Below, one piece after another: positions 1 to 14,700 of a DNA stretch of 28,053 bases. The stretch comes from Tritrichomonas musculus (taxonomy: Eukaryota; Parabasalia; Tritrichomonadida; Tritrichomonadidae). Position 1 is the stretch's first letter. Each line of letters starts with the position of its first letter. Where the stretch lies: positions 1-28,053 of the forward strand of contig JAPFFF010000276.1 of the NCBI GenBank assembly GCA_039105265.1, written 5' to 3'. The notes below the pieces were generated by a model that did not search any database, was not told where the DNA came from, and saw only the letters and a list, made by a program, of their open reading frames with translations. The position numbers were made by a program, and so were the translations under genes.

Positions 1-950
1 GTTGTTAGCATCGATGTTTTTCTGTTGTTAGTATTGATGTTTGTATGTTGTCAGCATCGATGTTTGTATGTTGTTAGCATTGATGTTTGTATGTTGTTAG
101 CATTGATGTTTGTATGTTGTCAGCATCAATGTTTGTATGTTGTTAGCATCGATGTTTGTATGTTGTTAGCATTGATGTTTGTATGTTGTTAGCATCGATG
201 TTTGTATGTTGTTAGCATCGATGTTTTTCTGTTGTTAGCATTGATGTTTGTATGTTGTTAGCATCGATGTTTGTATGTTGTCAGCATCAATGTTTGTATG
301 TTGTTAGCATCGATGTTTGTATGTTGTTAGCATTGATGTTTGTATGTTGTTAGCATCGATGTTTTTCTGTTGTTAGCATCAATGCTTGTATGTTGTTAGC
401 ATCAATGTTTGTATGTTGTTAGAATTGATGTTTGTATGTTGTCAGCATCAACGTTTGAATGTTGTTAGCATCAATGTTTGTATGTTGTTAGCATCAATGT
501 TTGTATGTTGTTAGCATTGATGTTTGTATGTTGTTAGCATCAATGTTTTTATGTTGTTAGCATTGATGTTTGTATGTTGTTAGCATCAATGTTTGTCTGT
601 TGTTAGCATTGATGTTTGTATGTTGTTAGCATCAACGTTTGAATGTTGTTAGAATTGATGTTTGTATGTTGTTAGCATTGATGTTTGTATGTTGTTAGCA
701 TCGATGTTTTTCTGTTGTTAGCATCGATGTTTGTATGTTGTCAGCATCGATGTTTGTATGTTGTCAGCATCGATGTTTGTATGTTGTCAGCATTGATGTT
801 TTTATGTTGTCAGCATCGATGTTTTTCTGTTGTTAGCATCGATGTTTGTATGTTGTTAGCATCGATGTTTGTATGTATTCAGCATCGATGTATGTATGTT
901 GTTAGCATCGATGTTTGTATGTTGTCAGCATAGATGTTTTTCTGTTGTTA

Positions 951-1008
951 GCATTTATTTTTTTATTTTTTCAGCATCGATTTTTTTATTTTTGCATCAA
1001 TGTTTGTA
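951..1008. repeat. Irregular poly-T satellite units, including a 20-bp unit (copy 1)
   Basis: Two adjacent units are T-rich derivatives (GCATTTATTTTTTTATTTTT and a neighbour). The second is only 20 bases long instead of 23. The same pair recurs near 6997-7054, which makes it a marker that those two regions share a segmental origin. The offset between flanking units, 6046 bases, equals 262 normal units plus one 20-base unit. Confidence 0.85.
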
Positions 1009-2107
1009 TGTTGTCAGCATCGATGTTTTTCTATTGTTAGCATTGATGTTTGTATGTTGTCAGCATCGATGTTTTTCTGTTGTTAGCATCGATGTTTGTA
1101 TGTTGTCAGCATCGATGTTTTTCTGTTGTTATCATCGATGTTTTTCTGTTGTTAGTATTGATGTTTGTATGTTGTCAGCATCGATGTTTGTATGTTGTTA
1201 GCATTGATGTTTGTATGTTGTTAGAATCGATGTTTTTCTGTTGTCAGCATCGATGTTTGTATGTTGTTAGCATCAATGTTTGTATGTTGTTAGCATTGAT
1301 GTTTGTATGTTGTCAGCATCGATGTTTGTATGTTGTTAGAATTGATGTTTGTATGTTGTAAGCATCAATGTTTGTATGTTGTTAGCATCAATGTTTGTAT
1401 GTTGTTAGAATTGATGTTTGTATGTTGTAAACATCAATGTTTGTATGTTGTTAGCATCAATGTTTGTATGTTGTTAGCATTGATGTTTGTATGTTGTCAG
1501 CATCGATGTTTGTATGTTGTTAGCATTGATGTTTGTATGTTGTCAGCATCGATGTTTTTCTGTTGTTAGCATCGATGTTTGTATGTTGTTAGCATCAATG
1601 TTTATATGTTGTTAGCATCGATGTTTGTATGTTGTTAGCATTGATGTTTGTATGTTGTTAGCATCGATGTTTTTCTGTTGTTAGCATTGATGTTTGTATG
1701 TTGTCAGCATCGATGTTTTTCTGTTGTCAGCATTGATGTTTGTATGTTGTCAGCATCGATGTTTTTCTGTTGTCAGCATCGATGTTTGTATGTTGTTAGC
1801 ATTGATGTTTGTATGTTGTTAGCATCAATGTTTGTATGTTGTTAGAATTGATGTTTGTATGTTGTAAGCATCAATGTTTGTATGTTGTTAGCATCAATGT
1901 TTGTATGTTGTTAGCATCGATGTTTGTATGTTGTTAGCATCAATGTTTATATGTTGTTAGCATCGATGTTTGTATGTTGTTAGCATTGATGTTTGTATGT
2001 TGTTAGCATCGATGTTTTTCTGTTGTTAGCATTGATGTTTGTATGTTGTCAGCATCGATGTTTTTCTGTTGTCAGCATCGATGTTTGTATGTTGTTAGCA
2101 TTGATGT

Positions 2108-2450
2108 TTGTATGTTGTTAGCATCAATGTTTGTATGTTGTTAGAATTGATGTTTGTATGTTGTAAGCATCAATGTTTGTATGTTGTTAGCATCAATGTT
2201 TGTATGTTGTTAGAATTGATGTTTGTATGTTGTAAGCATCAATGTTTGTATGTTGTTAGCATCAATGTTTGTATGTTGTTAGCATCAATGTTTGTATGTT
2301 GTTAGCATCAATTTTTGTATGTTGTTAGCATCAATGTTTGTATGTTGTTAGCATTGATTTTTTTATGTTGTAATCATCAATGTTTATATGTTGTTAGCAT
2401 CAATATTTTTATTTTTTTAGCATCAATGTTTTTATGTTGTTAGCATTGAT
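2108..2450. repeat. Satellite segmental duplication, left copy (2507-bp offset)
   Basis: This block contains a run of GTTAGAATTGATG / GTAAGCATCAATG units followed by rare units: GCATTGATTTTTTTATG, GTAATCATCAATG and GCATCAATATTTTTATTT. The same ordered series lies at 4615-4957. The offset is 2507 bases, exactly 109 units. Confidence 0.9.
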
Positions 2451-4614
2451 GTTTGTATGTTGTTAGCATTGATGTTTGTATGTTGTTAGCATTGATGTTT
2501 GTATGTTGTTAGCATCAATGTTTGTATGTTGTTAGCATCAATGTTTGTATGTTGTTTGCATTGATGTTTGTATGTTGTCAGCATCGATGTTTGTATGTTG
2601 TTAGCATTGATGTTTGTATGTTGTTAGCATCGATGTTTGTATGTTGTTAGCATTGATGTTTGTATGTTGTTAGCATCGATGTTTTTCTGTTGTTAGCATT
2701 GATGTTTGTATGTTGTCAGCATCGATGTTTTTCTGTTGTCAGCATTGATGTTTGTATGTTGTCAGCATCGATGTTTTTCTGTTGTCAGCATCGATGTTTG
2801 TATGTTGTCAGCATCGATGTTTGTATGTTGTTAGCATCGATGTTTGTATGTTGTCAGCATCGATGTTTGTATGTTGTCAGCATTGATGTTTGTATGTTGT
2901 TAGCATCGATGTTTGTATGTTGTCAGCATCGATGTTTTTCTGTTGTCAGCATCGATGTTTGTATGTTGTCAGCATCGATGTTTGTATGTTGTCAGCATCG
3001 ATGTTTTTCTGTTGTTAGCATCAATGTTTGTATGTTGTTAGCATCAATGTTTGTATGTTGTTAGCATTGATGTTTGTATGTTGTTAGCATCAATGTTTGT
3101 ATGTTGTTAGCATCAATGTTTCTATGTTGTTAGCATCGATGTTTGTATGTTGTTAGCATTGATGTTTGTATGTTGTTAGCATCGATGTTTTTCTGTTGTT
3201 AGCATTGATGTTTGTATGTTGTCAGCATCGATGTTTTTCTGTTGTCAGCATTGATGTTTGTATGTTGTCAGCATCGATGTTTTTCTGTTGTCAGCATCGA
3301 TGTTTGTATGTTGTTAGCATTGATGTTTGTATGTTGTTAGCATTGATGTTTGTATGTTGTTAGAATTGATGTTTGTATGTTGTAAGCATCAATGTTTGTA
3401 TGTTGTTAGCATCAATGTTTATATGTTGTTAGCATCGATGTTTGTATGTTGTTAGCATTGATGTTTGTATGTTGTTAGCATCGATGTTTTTCTGTTGTTA
3501 GCATTGATGTTTGTATGTTGTCAGCATCGATGTTTTTCTGTTGTCAGCATTGATGTTTGTATGTTGTCAGCATCGATGTTTTTCTGTTGTCAGCATCGAT
3601 GTTTGTATGTTGTTAGCATCGATGTTTGTATGTTGTCAGCATCGATGTTTGTATGTTGTTAGCATTGATGTTTCTATGTTGTTAGCATTGATGTTTGTAT
3701 GTTGTTAGAATTGATGTTTGTATGTTGTAAGCATCAATGTTTGTATGTTGTTAGCATCAATGTTTATATGTTGTTAGCATCGATGTTTGTATGTTGTTAG
3801 CATTGATGTTTGTATGTTGTTAGCATCGATGTTTGTATGTTGTTAGAATTGATGTTTGTATGTTGTAAGCATCAATGTTTGTATGTTGTTAGCATCAATG
3901 TTTATATGTTGTTAGCATCGATGTTTTTCTGTTGTCAGCATTGATGTTTGTATGTTGTCAGCATCGATGTTTTTCTGTTGTCAGCATCGATGTTTGTATG
4001 TTGTTAGCATCGATGTTTGTATGTTGTCAGCATCGATGTTTGTATGTTGTTAGCATTGATGTTTGTATGTTGTTAGCATTGATGTTTGTATGTTGTTAGA
4101 ATTGATGTTTGTATGTTGTAAGCATCAATGTTTGTATGTTGTTAGCATCAATGTTTATATGTTGTTAGCATCGATGTTTTTCTGTTGTTTGCATTGATGT
4201 TTGTATGTTGTTAGCATCGATGTTTTTCTGTTGTTAGCATTGATGTTTGTATGTTGTCAGCATCGATGTTTTTCTGTTGTCAGCATCGATGTTTGTATGT
4301 TGTTAGCATTGATGTTTGTATGTTGTTAGCATCAATGTTTGTATGTTGTTAGAATTGATGTTTGTATGTTGTAAGCATCAATGTTTGTATGTTGTTAGCA
4401 TCAATGTTTATATGTTGTTAGCATCGATGTTTGTATGTTGTTAGCATCAATGTTTATATGTTGTTAGCATCGATGTTTGTATGTTGTTAGCATTGATGTT
4501 TGTATGTTGTTAGCATCGATGTTTTTCTGTTGTTAGCATTGATGTTTGTATGTTGTCAGCATCGATGTTTTTCTGTTGTCAGCATCGATGTTTGTATGTT
4601 GTTAGCATTGATGT

Positions 4615-4957
4615 TTGTATGTTGTTAGCATCGATGTTTGTATGTTGTTAGAATTGATGTTTGTATGTTGTAAGCATCAATGTTTGTATGTTGTTAGCAT
4701 CAATGTTTGTATGTTGTTAGAATTGATGTTTGTATGTTGTAAGCATCAATGTTTGTATGTTGTTAGCATCAATGTTTGTATGTTGTTAGCATCAATGTTT
4801 GTATGTTGTTAGCATCAATTTTTGTATGTTGTTAGCATCAATGTTTGTATGTTGTTAGCATTGATTTTTTTATGTTGTAATCATCAATGTTTATATGTTG
4901 TTAGCATCAATATTTTTATTTTTTTAGCATCAATGTTTTTATGTTGTTAGCATTGAT
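4615..4957. repeat. Satellite segmental duplication, right copy (2507-bp offset)
   Basis: This is the partner of 2108-2450. The rare variant units occur in the same order, 109 units downstream. An array this regular with shared rare variants is the usual mark of unequal exchange in register. Confidence 0.9.
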
Positions 4958-5604
4958 GTTTGTATGTTGTTAGCATTGATGTTTGTATGTTGTTAGCATT
5001 GATGTTTGTATGTTGTTAGCATCAATGTTTGTATGTTGTTAGCATCAATGTTTGTATGTTGTTTGCATTGATGTTTGTATGTTGTCAGCATCGATGTTTG
5101 TATGTTGTTAGCATTGATGTTTGTATGTTGTTAGCATCGATGTTTGTATGTTGTTAGCATTGATGTTTGTATGTTGTTAGCATCGATGTTTGTATGTTGT
5201 TAGCATTGATGTTTGTATGTTGTCAGCATCGATGTTTTTCTGTTGTCAGCATTGATGTTTGTATGTTGTCAGCATCGATGTTTTTCTGTTGTCAGCATCG
5301 ATGTTTGTATGTTGTCAGCATCGATGTTTGTATGTTGTCAGCATCGATGTTTTTCTGTTGTTAGCATCGATGTTTGTATGTTGTCAGCATCGATGTTTGT
5401 ATGTTGTCAGCATTGATGTTTGTATGTTGTTAGCATTGATGTTTGTATGTTGTCAGCATCGATGTTTTTCTGTTGTTAGCATTGATGTTTGTATGTTGTC
5501 AGCATCGATGTTTGTATGTTGTTAGCATCAATGTTTGTATGTTGTTAGCATTGATGTTTGTATGTTGTTAGCATCGATGTTTGTATGTTGTTAGCATCGA
5601 TGTT

Positions 5605-6612
5605 TGTATTTTGTCATTATTGATGTTTGTATGTTGTTAGCATTGATGTTTGTATGTTGTCAGCATCGATGTTTTTCTGTTGTTAGCATCGATGTTTGTA
5701 TGTTGTCAGCATCGATGTTTTTCTGTTGTTAGCATCGATGTTTGTATGTTGTCAGCATCGATGTTTGTATGTTGTTAGCATCAATGTTTGTATGTTGTTA
5801 GCATCGATGTTTGTATGTTGTTAGCATCGATGTTTGTATGTTGTTAGCATCGATGTTTGTATTTTGTCATTATTGATGTTTGTATGTTGTCAGCATCGAT
5901 GTTTTTCTGTTGTCAGCATCGATGTTTGTATGTTGTCAGCATCGATGTTTGTATGTTGTCAGCATCGATGTTTTTCTGTTGTTAGCATCGATGTTTGTAT
6001 GTTGTCAGCATCGATGTTTGTATGTTGTCAGCATTGATATTTGTATGTTGTTAGCATTGATGTTTGTATGTTGTTAGCATCGAAGTTTGTATGTTGTTAG
6101 CATTGATGTTTGTATGTTGTTAGCATCGATGTTTTTCTGTTGTCATCATCGATGTTTGTATGTTGTTAGCATCGATGTTTGTATGTTGTCAGCATCGATG
6201 TTTGTATGTTGTCAGCATCGATGTTTGTATGTTGTTAGCATCGATGTTTGTATGTTGTTAGCATTGATGTTTGTATGTTGTCAGCATCGATGTTTGTATG
6301 TTGTTATCATCGATGTTTGTATGTTGTTAGCATCGATGTTTGTATGTTGTCAGCATCGATGTTTGTATGTTGTTAGCATCGATGTTTTTCTGTTGTCATC
6401 ATCGATGTTTGTATGTTGTTAGCATCGATGTTTGTATGTTGTCAGCATCGATGTTTGTATGTTGTCAGCATCGATGTTTTTCTGTTGTCAGCATCGATGT
6501 TTGTATGTTGTCAGCATCGATGTTTGTATGTTGTCAGCATCGATGTTTTTCTGTTGTTAGCATCGATGTTTGTATGTTGTCAGCATCGATGTTTGTATGT
6601 TGTCAGCATTGA
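5605..6612. repeat. Local 253-bp and 575-bp in-register duplications within the satellite
   Basis: The rare unit containing TTGTCATTATTGATG occurs at about 5611 and 5864, 253 bases (11 units) apart. A unit with TTGTCATCATCGATG is also repeated 253 bases apart, with flanking frames starting at 6087 and 6340. A longer variant series beginning at 5880 recurs at about 6455, 575 bases (25 units) away. All spacings are whole multiples of 23. Confidence 0.8.
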
Positions 6613-6996
6613 TATTTGTATGTTGTTAGCATTGATGTTTGTATGTTGTCAGAATCGATGTTTTTCTGTTGTTAGCATTGATGTTTGTATGTTGTCAGCA
6701 TCGATGTTTTTCTGTTGTTAGCATCGATGTTTTTCTGTTGTTAGCATCAATATTTTTATGTTTTTAGCATCAATGTTTTTCTGTTGTTAGCATCGATGTT
6801 TGTATGTTGTCAGCATCGATGTTTTTCTGTTGTTAGCATCGATGTTTTTCTGTTGTTAGCATTGATGTTTGTATGTTGTCAGCATCGATGTTTTTCTGTT
6901 GTTAGCATCGATGTTTGTATGTTGTCAGCATCGATGTTTGTATGTTGTTAGCATCGATGTTTGTATGTTGTCAGCATCGATGTTTTTCTGTTGTTA

Positions 6997-7054
6997 GCAT
7001 TTATTTTTTTATTTTTTCAGCATTGATTTTTTTATTTTTGCATCAATGTTTGTA
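6997..7054. repeat. Irregular poly-T satellite units (copy 2)
   Basis: This is the second occurrence of the T-rich pair with the 20-base unit, differing from the first by CATTGATT in place of CATCGATT. The flanking variant order (for example the TTTTTCTATTGTTAGC unit just downstream) also matches the 900-1200 region. This supports duplication of a block rather than independent mutation. Confidence 0.85.
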
Positions 7055-7544
7055 TGTTGTCAGCATCGATGTTTTTCTATTGTTAGCATTGATGTTTGTA
7101 TGTTGTCAGCATCGATGTTTTTCTGTTGTTAGCATCGATGTTTGTATGTTGTCAGCATCGATGTTTTTCTGTTGTTAGCATCGATGTTTTTCTGTTGTTA
7201 GTATTGATGTTTGTATGTTGTCAGCATCGATGTTTTTCTGTTGTTTGCATTGATGTTTGTATGTTGTCAGCATCGATGTTTGTATGTTGTTAGCATTGAT
7301 GTTTGTATGTTGTCAGCATCGATGTTTGTATGTTGTTAGCATTGATGTTTGTATGTTGTCAGCATCGATGTTTGTATGTTGTTAGCATTGATGTTTGTAT
7401 GTTGTTAGCATCGATGTTTTTCTGTTGTTTGCATTGATGTTTGTATGTTGTCAGCATCGATGTTTGTATGTTGTTAGCATTGATGTTTGTATGTTGTCAG
7501 CATCGATGTTTGTATGTTGTCAGCATTGATGTTTATATGTTGTT

Positions 7545-10500
7545 AGCATCGATATTTGTCTGTTGTTAGCATCAATGTTTGAATGTTGTTAGCATCAATG
7601 TTTGTATGTTGTTAGCATCGATGTTTGTATGTTGTCAGCATCAATGTTTGTATGTTGTTAGAATTGATGTTTGTATGTTGTCAGCATCGATGTTTTTCTG
7701 TTGTTAGCATTGATGTTTGTATGTTGTCAGCATTGATGTTTGTATGTTGTAAGCATCAATGTTTATATGTTGTTAGCATCAATATTTTTATGTTTTTAGC
7801 ATCGATGTTTTTCTGTTGTTAGCATCGATGTTTGTATGTTGTCAGCATCGATGTTTTTCTGTTGTTAGCATCGATGTTTTTCTGTTGTTAGTATTGATGT
7901 TTGTATGTTGTCAGCATCGATGTTTTTCTGTTGTTTGCATTGATGTTTGTATGTTGTCAGCATCGATGTTTGTATGTTGTTAGCATTGATGTTTGTATGT
8001 TGTCAGCATCGATGTTTGTATGTTGTTAGCATTGATGTTTGTATGTTGTCAGCATCGATGTTTGTATGTTGTTAGCATTGATGTTTGTATGTTGTTAGCA
8101 TCGATGTTTTTCTGTTGTTTGCATTGATGTTTGTATGTTGTCAGCATCGATGTTTGTATGTTGTTAGCATTGATGTTTGTATGTTGTCAGCATCGATGTT
8201 TGTATGTTGTCAGCATTGATGTTTATATGTTGTTAGCATCGATATTTGTCTGTTGTTAGCATCAATGTTTGAATGTTGTTAGCATCAATGTTTGTATGTT
8301 GTTAGCATCGATGTTTGTATGTTGTCAGCATCAATGTTTGTATGTTGTTAGAATTGATGTTTGTATGTTGTCAGCATCGATGTTTTTCTGTTGTTAGCAT
8401 TGATGTTTTTCTGTTGTTAGCATTGATGTTTGTATGTTGTCAGCATCGATGTTTGTATGTTGTTAGCATTGATGTTTGTATGTTGTCAGCATCGATGTTT
8501 GTATGTTGTCAGCATTGATGTTTGTATGTTGTCAGCATCGATGTTTTTCTGTTGTTAGCATCGATGTTTTTCTGTTGTTAGTATTGATGTTTGTATGTTG
8601 TCAGCATCGATGTTTTTCTGTTGTTAGCATCGATGTTTGTATGTTGTTAGTATTGATGTTTGTATGTTGTCAGCATCGATGTTTTTCTGTTGTTTGCATT
8701 GATGTTTGCATGTTGTCAGCATCGATGTTTGTATGTTGTTAGCATTGATGTTTGTATGTTGTCAGCATCGATGTTTGTATGTTGTTAGCATTGATGTTTG
8801 TATGTTGTTAGCATCGATGTTTTTCTGTTGTTTGCATTGATGTTTGTATGTTGTCAGCATCGATGTTTGTATGTTGTTAGCATTGATGTTTGTATGTTGT
8901 CAGCATCGATGTTTGTATGTTGTCAGCATTGATGTTTTTCTGTTGTCAGCAGCGATGTTTTTCTGTTGTCAGCATCGATGTTTGTATGTTGTCAGCATCG
9001 ATGTTTGTATGTTGTCAGCATCGATGTTTGTATGTTGTTAGCATTGATGTTTGTATGTTGTCAGCATCGATGTTTATATGTTGTTAGCATTGATGTTTGT
9101 ATGTTTTTAGCATCGATGTTTGTATGTTGTTAGCATTGATGTTTGTATGTTGTCAGCATTGATGTTTTTCTGTTGTCAGCAGCGATGTTTGTATGTTGTC
9201 AGCATCGATGTTTGTATGTTGTCAGCATCGATGTTTGTATGTTGTTAGCATTGATGTTTGTATGTTGTTAGCATCGATGTTTTTCTGTTGTTTGCATTGA
9301 TGTTTGTATGTTGTCAGCATCGATGTTTGTATGTTGTTAGCATTGATGTTTGTATGTTGTTAGCATCGATGTTTTTCTGTTGTTTGCATTGATGTTTGTA
9401 TGTTGTCAGCATCGATGTTTGTATGTTGTTAGCATTGATGTTTGTATGTTGTCAGCATTGATGTTTTTCTGTTGTCAGCAGCGATGTTTTTCTGTTGTCA
9501 GCATCGATGTTTGTATGTTGTCAGCATCGATGTTTTTCTGTTGTTAGCATCGATGTTTGTATGTTGTCAGCATCAATGTTTGTATATTGTTAGAATTGAT
9601 GTTTGTATGTTGTCAGCATCGATGTTTTTCTGTTGTTAGCATTGATGTTTGTATGTTGTTAGCATCGATGTTTTTCTGTTGTTTGCATTGATGTTTGTAT
9701 GTTGTCAGCATCGATGTTTGTATGTTGTCAGCATTGATGCTTGTATGTTGTCAGCATCGATGTTTATATGTTGTTAGCATTGATGTTTGTATGTTTTTAG
9801 CATCGATGTTTGTATGTTGTTAGCATTGATGTTTGTATGTTGTCAGCATCGATGTTTGTATGTTGTTAGCATTGATGTTTGTATGTTGTCAGCATCGATG
9901 TTTGTATGTTGTCAGCATCGATGTTTTTCTGTTGTTAGCATCGATGTTTGTATGTTGTCAGCATCGATGTTTGTATGTTGTCAGCATCGATGTTTTTCTA
10001 TTGTTAGCATTGATGTTTGTATGTTGTTAGCATCGATGTTTGTATGTTGTTAGAATTGATGTTTGTATGTTGTTAGCATTGATGTTTGTATGTTGTTAGC
10101 ATTGATGTTTGTATGTTGCTAGCATCAATGTTTGTATGTTGTTAGCATCAATGTTTGTATGTTGTTAGCATTGATGTTTGTATGTTGTTAGCATCGATGT
10201 TTGTATGTTGTTAGAATTGATGTTTGTATGTTGTTAGCATCAATGTTTGTATGTTGTTAGCATCAATGTTTGTATGTTGTTAGAATTGATGTTTGTATGT
10301 TGTAAGCATCAATGTTTGTATGTTGTTAGCATCAATGTTTGTATGTTGTTAGAATTGATGTTTGTATGTTGTAAACATCAATGTTTGTATGTTGTTAGCA
10401 TCAATGTTTGTATGTTGTTAGCATTGATGTTTGTATGTTGTCAGCATCGATGTTTGTATGTTGTTAGCATTGATGTTTGTATGTTGTCAGCATCGATGTT

Positions 10501-11715
10501 TTTCTGTTGTTAGCATCGATGTTTGTATGTTGTTAGCATCGATGTTTGTATGTTGTCAGCATCGATGTTTGTATGTTGTTAGCATCGATGTTTGTATGTT
10601 GTCAGCATCGATGTTTGTATGTTGTTAGCATTGATGTTTCTATGTTGTTAGCATCGATGTTTGTATGTTGTTAGCATTGATGTTTGTATGTTGTTAGCAT
10701 CGATGTTTTTCTGTTGTTTGCATTGATGTTTGTATGTTGTCAGCATCGATGTTTGTATGTTGTTAGCATTGATGTTTGTATGTTGTCAGCATCGATGTTT
10801 GTATGTTGTCAGCATCGATGTTTTTCTGTTGTTAGCATCGATGTTTGTATGTTGTCAGCATCGATGTTTGTATGTTGTCAGCATCGATGTTTTTCTGTTG
10901 TTAGCATCGATGTTTGTATGTTGTCAGCATCGATGTTTGTATTTTGTTAGCATCGATGTTTTTCTGTTGTTTGCATTGATGTTTGTATGTTGTCAGCATC
11001 GATGTTTGTATGTTGTTAGCATTGATGTTTTTCTGTTGTTTGCATTGATGTTTGTATGTTGTCAGCATCGATGTTTTTCTGTTGTTAGCATCGATGTTTG
11101 TATGTTGTCAGCATCGATGTTTGTATGTTGTTAGCATCGATGTTTTTCTGTTGTTTACATTGATGTTTGTATGTTGTCAGCATCGATGTTTGTATGTTGT
11201 TAGCATTGATGTTTGTATGTTGTTAGCATCGATGTTTGTATGTTGTTAGCATCGATGTTTGTATGTTGTCAGCATTGATGTTTGTATGTTGTCAGCATCG
11301 ATGTTTGTATGTTGTCAGCATCGATGTTTTTCTGTTGTTAGCATCGATGTTTGTATGTTGTTAGCATTGATGCTTGTATGTTGTTAGCATCGATGTTTGT
11401 ATGTTGTCAGCATCGATGTTTGTATTTTGTTAGCATCAATGTTTGTATGTTGTTAGCATCGATGTTTTTCTGTTGTTAACATTGATGTTTGTATGTTGTC
11501 AGCATCGATGTTTGTATGTTGTCAGCATTGATGTTTTTCTGTTGTCAGCAGCGATGTTTTTCTGTTGTCAGCATCGATGTTTGTATGTTGTTAGCATCGA
11601 TGTTTTTCTGTTGTTTGCATTGATGTTTGTATGTTGTCAGCATCGATGTTTGTATGTTGTTAGCATTGATGTTTGTATGTTGTCAGCATCGATGTTTGTA
11701 TGTTGTCAGCATTGA
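7545..11715. repeat. Higher-order satellite block, about 4.1 kb, copy 1
   Basis: The order of variant units here is repeated from about 11730 to 15650. Matching landmarks are offset by 4186, 4209, 4278, again 4186, then 4025 and 3956 bases. Every one of these is a multiple of 23, so the copies differ by small whole-unit gains and losses. Copy 1 already contains an internal 690-base (30-unit) duplication, with landmarks at 7625 and 8315. Copy 2 shows the corresponding pair 713 bases apart, so that duplication came first. Confidence 0.85.
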
Positions 11716-11729
11716 TGTTTATATGTTGT

Positions 11730-14700
11730 TAGCATCGATATTTGTCTGTTGTTAGCATCAATGTTTGAATGTTGTTAGCATCAATGTTTGTATGTTGTTA
11801 GCATCGATGTTTGTATGTTGTCAGCATCAATGTTTGTATGTTGTTAGAATTGATGTTTGTATGTTGTCAGCATCGATGTTTTTCTGTTGTTAGCATTGAT
11901 GTTTGTATGTTGTCAGCATTGATGTTTGTATGTTGTAAGCATCAATGTTTATATGTTGTTAGCATCAATATTTTTATGTTTTTAGCATCGATGTTTTTCT
12001 GTTGTTAGCATCGATGTTTGTATGTTGTCAGCATCGATGTTTTTCTGTTGTTAGCATCGATGTTTTTCTGTTGTTAGTATTGATGTTTGTATGTTGTCAG
12101 CATCGATGTTTTTCTGTTGTTTGCATTGATGTTTGTATGTTGTCAGCATCGATGTTTGTATGTTGTTAGCATTGATGTTTGTATGTTGTCAGCATCGATG
12201 TTTGTATGTTGTTAGCATTGATGTTTGTATGTTGTCAGCATCGATGTTTGTATGTTGTTAGCATTGATGTTTGTATGTTGTTAGCATCGATGTTTTTCTG
12301 TTGTTTGCATTGATGTTTTTCTGTTGTCAGCATCGATGTTTGTATGTTGTTAGCATTGATGTTTGTATGTTGTCAGCATCGATGTTTGTATGTTGTTAGC
12401 ATCGATGTTTTTCTGTTGTTTGCATTGATGTTTTTCTGTTGTCAGCATCGATATTTGTCTGTTGTTAGCATCAATGTTTGAATGTTGTTAGCATCAATGT
12501 TTGTATGTTGTTAGCATCGATGTTTGTATGTTGTCAGCATCAATGTTTGTATGTTGTTAGAATTGATGTTTGTATGTTGTCAGCATCGATGTTTTTCTGT
12601 TGTTAGCATTGATGTTTTTCTGTTGTTAGCATTGATGTTTGTATGTTGTCAGCATCGATGTTTGTATGTTGTTAGCATTGATGTTTGTATGTTGTCAGCA
12701 TCGATGTTTGTATGTTGTCAGCATTGATGTTTGTATGTTGTCAGCATCGATGTTTTTCTGTTGTTAGCATCGATGTTTTTCTGTTGTTAGTATTGATGTT
12801 TGTATGTTGTCAGCATCGATGTTTTTCTGTTGTTAGCATCGATGTTTTTCTGTTGTTAGTATTGATGTTTGTATGTTGTCAGCATCGATGTTTGTATGTT
12901 GTTTGCATTGATGTTTGTATGTTGTCAGCATCGATGTTTGTATGTTGTTAGCATTGATGTTTGTATGTTGTCAGCATCGATGTTTGTATGTTGTTAGCAT
13001 TGATGTTTGTATGTTGTCAGCATCGATGTTTGTATGTTGTCAGCATCGATGTTTGTATGTTGTTAGCATTGATGTTTGTATGTTGTTAGCATCGATGTTT
13101 TTCTGTTGTTTGCATTGATGTTTGTATGTTGTCAGCATCGATGTTTGTATGTTGTTAGCATTGATGTTTGTATGTTGTCAGCATCGATGTTTGTATGTTG
13201 TCAGCATCGATGTTTTTCTGTTGTCAGCAGCGATGTTTTTCTGTTGTCAGCATCGATGTTTGTATGTTGTCAGCATCGATGTTTGTATGTTGTCAGCATC
13301 GATGTTTGTATGTTGTTAGCATTGATGTTTGTATGTTGTCAGCATCGATGTTTATATGTTGTTAGCATTGATGTTTGTATGTTTTTAGCATCGATGTTTG
13401 TATGTTGTTAGCATTGATGTTTGTATGTTGTCAGCATTGATGTTTTTCTGTTGTCAGCAGCGATGTTTGTATGTTGTCAGCATCGATGTTTGTATGTTGT
13501 CAGCATCGATGTTTGTATGTTGTTAGCATTGATGTTTGTATGTTGTTAGCATCGATGTTTTTCTGTTGTTTGCATTGATGTTTGTATGTTGTCAGCATCG
13601 ATGTTTGTATGTTGTTAGCATTGATGTTTGTATGTTGTCAGCATTGATGTTTTTCTGTTGTCAGCAGCGATGTTTTTCTGTTGTCAGCATCGATGTTTGT
13701 ATGTTGTCAGCATCGATGTTTGTATGTTGTTAGCATCGATGTTTGTATGTTGTCAGCATCAATGTTTGTATATTGTTAGAATTGATGTTTGTATGTTGTC
13801 AGCATCGATGTTTTTCTGTTGTTAGCATTGATGTTTGTATGTTGTTAGCATCGATGTTTTTCTGTTGTTTGCATTGATGTTTGTATGTTGTCAGCATCGA
13901 TGTTTGTATGTTGTCAGCATCGATGTTTGTATGTTGTCAGCATCGATGTTTTTCTGTTGTTAGCATCGATGTTTGTATGTTGTCAGCATCGATGTTTGTA
14001 TGTTGTCAGCATCGATGTTTTTCTATTGTTAGCATTGATGTTTGTATGTTGTTAGCATCGATGTTTGCATGTTGTTAGAATTGATGTTTGTATGTTGTTA
14101 GCATTGATGTTTGTATGTTGTTAGCATTGATGTTTGTATGTTGCTAGCATCAATGTTTGTATGTTGTTAGCATCAATGTTTGTATGTTGTTAGCATTGAT
14201 GTTTGTATGTTGTTAGCATCAATGTTTGTATGTTGTTAGAATTGATGTTTGTATGTTGTAAGCATCAATGTTTGTATGTTGTTAGCATCAATGTTTGTAT
14301 GTTGTTAGAATTGATGTTTGTATGTTGTAAACATCAATGTTTGTATGTTGTTAGCATCAATGTTTGTATGTTGTTAGCATTGATGTTTGTATGTTGTCAG
14401 CATCGATGTTTGTATGTTGTTAGCATTGATGTTTGTATGTTGTCAGCATCGATGTTTTTCTGTTGTTAGCATCGATGTTTGTATGTTGTTAGCATCGATG
14501 TTTGTATGTTGTCAGCATCGATGTTTGTATGTTGTTAGCATCGATGTTTGTATGTTGTCAGCATCGATGTTTGTATGTTGTTAGCATTGATGTTTCTATG
14601 TTGTTAGCATCGATGTTTGTATGTTGTTAGCATTGATGTTTGTATGTTGTTAGCATCGATGTTTTTCTGTTGTTTGCATTGATGTTTGTATGTTGTCAGC

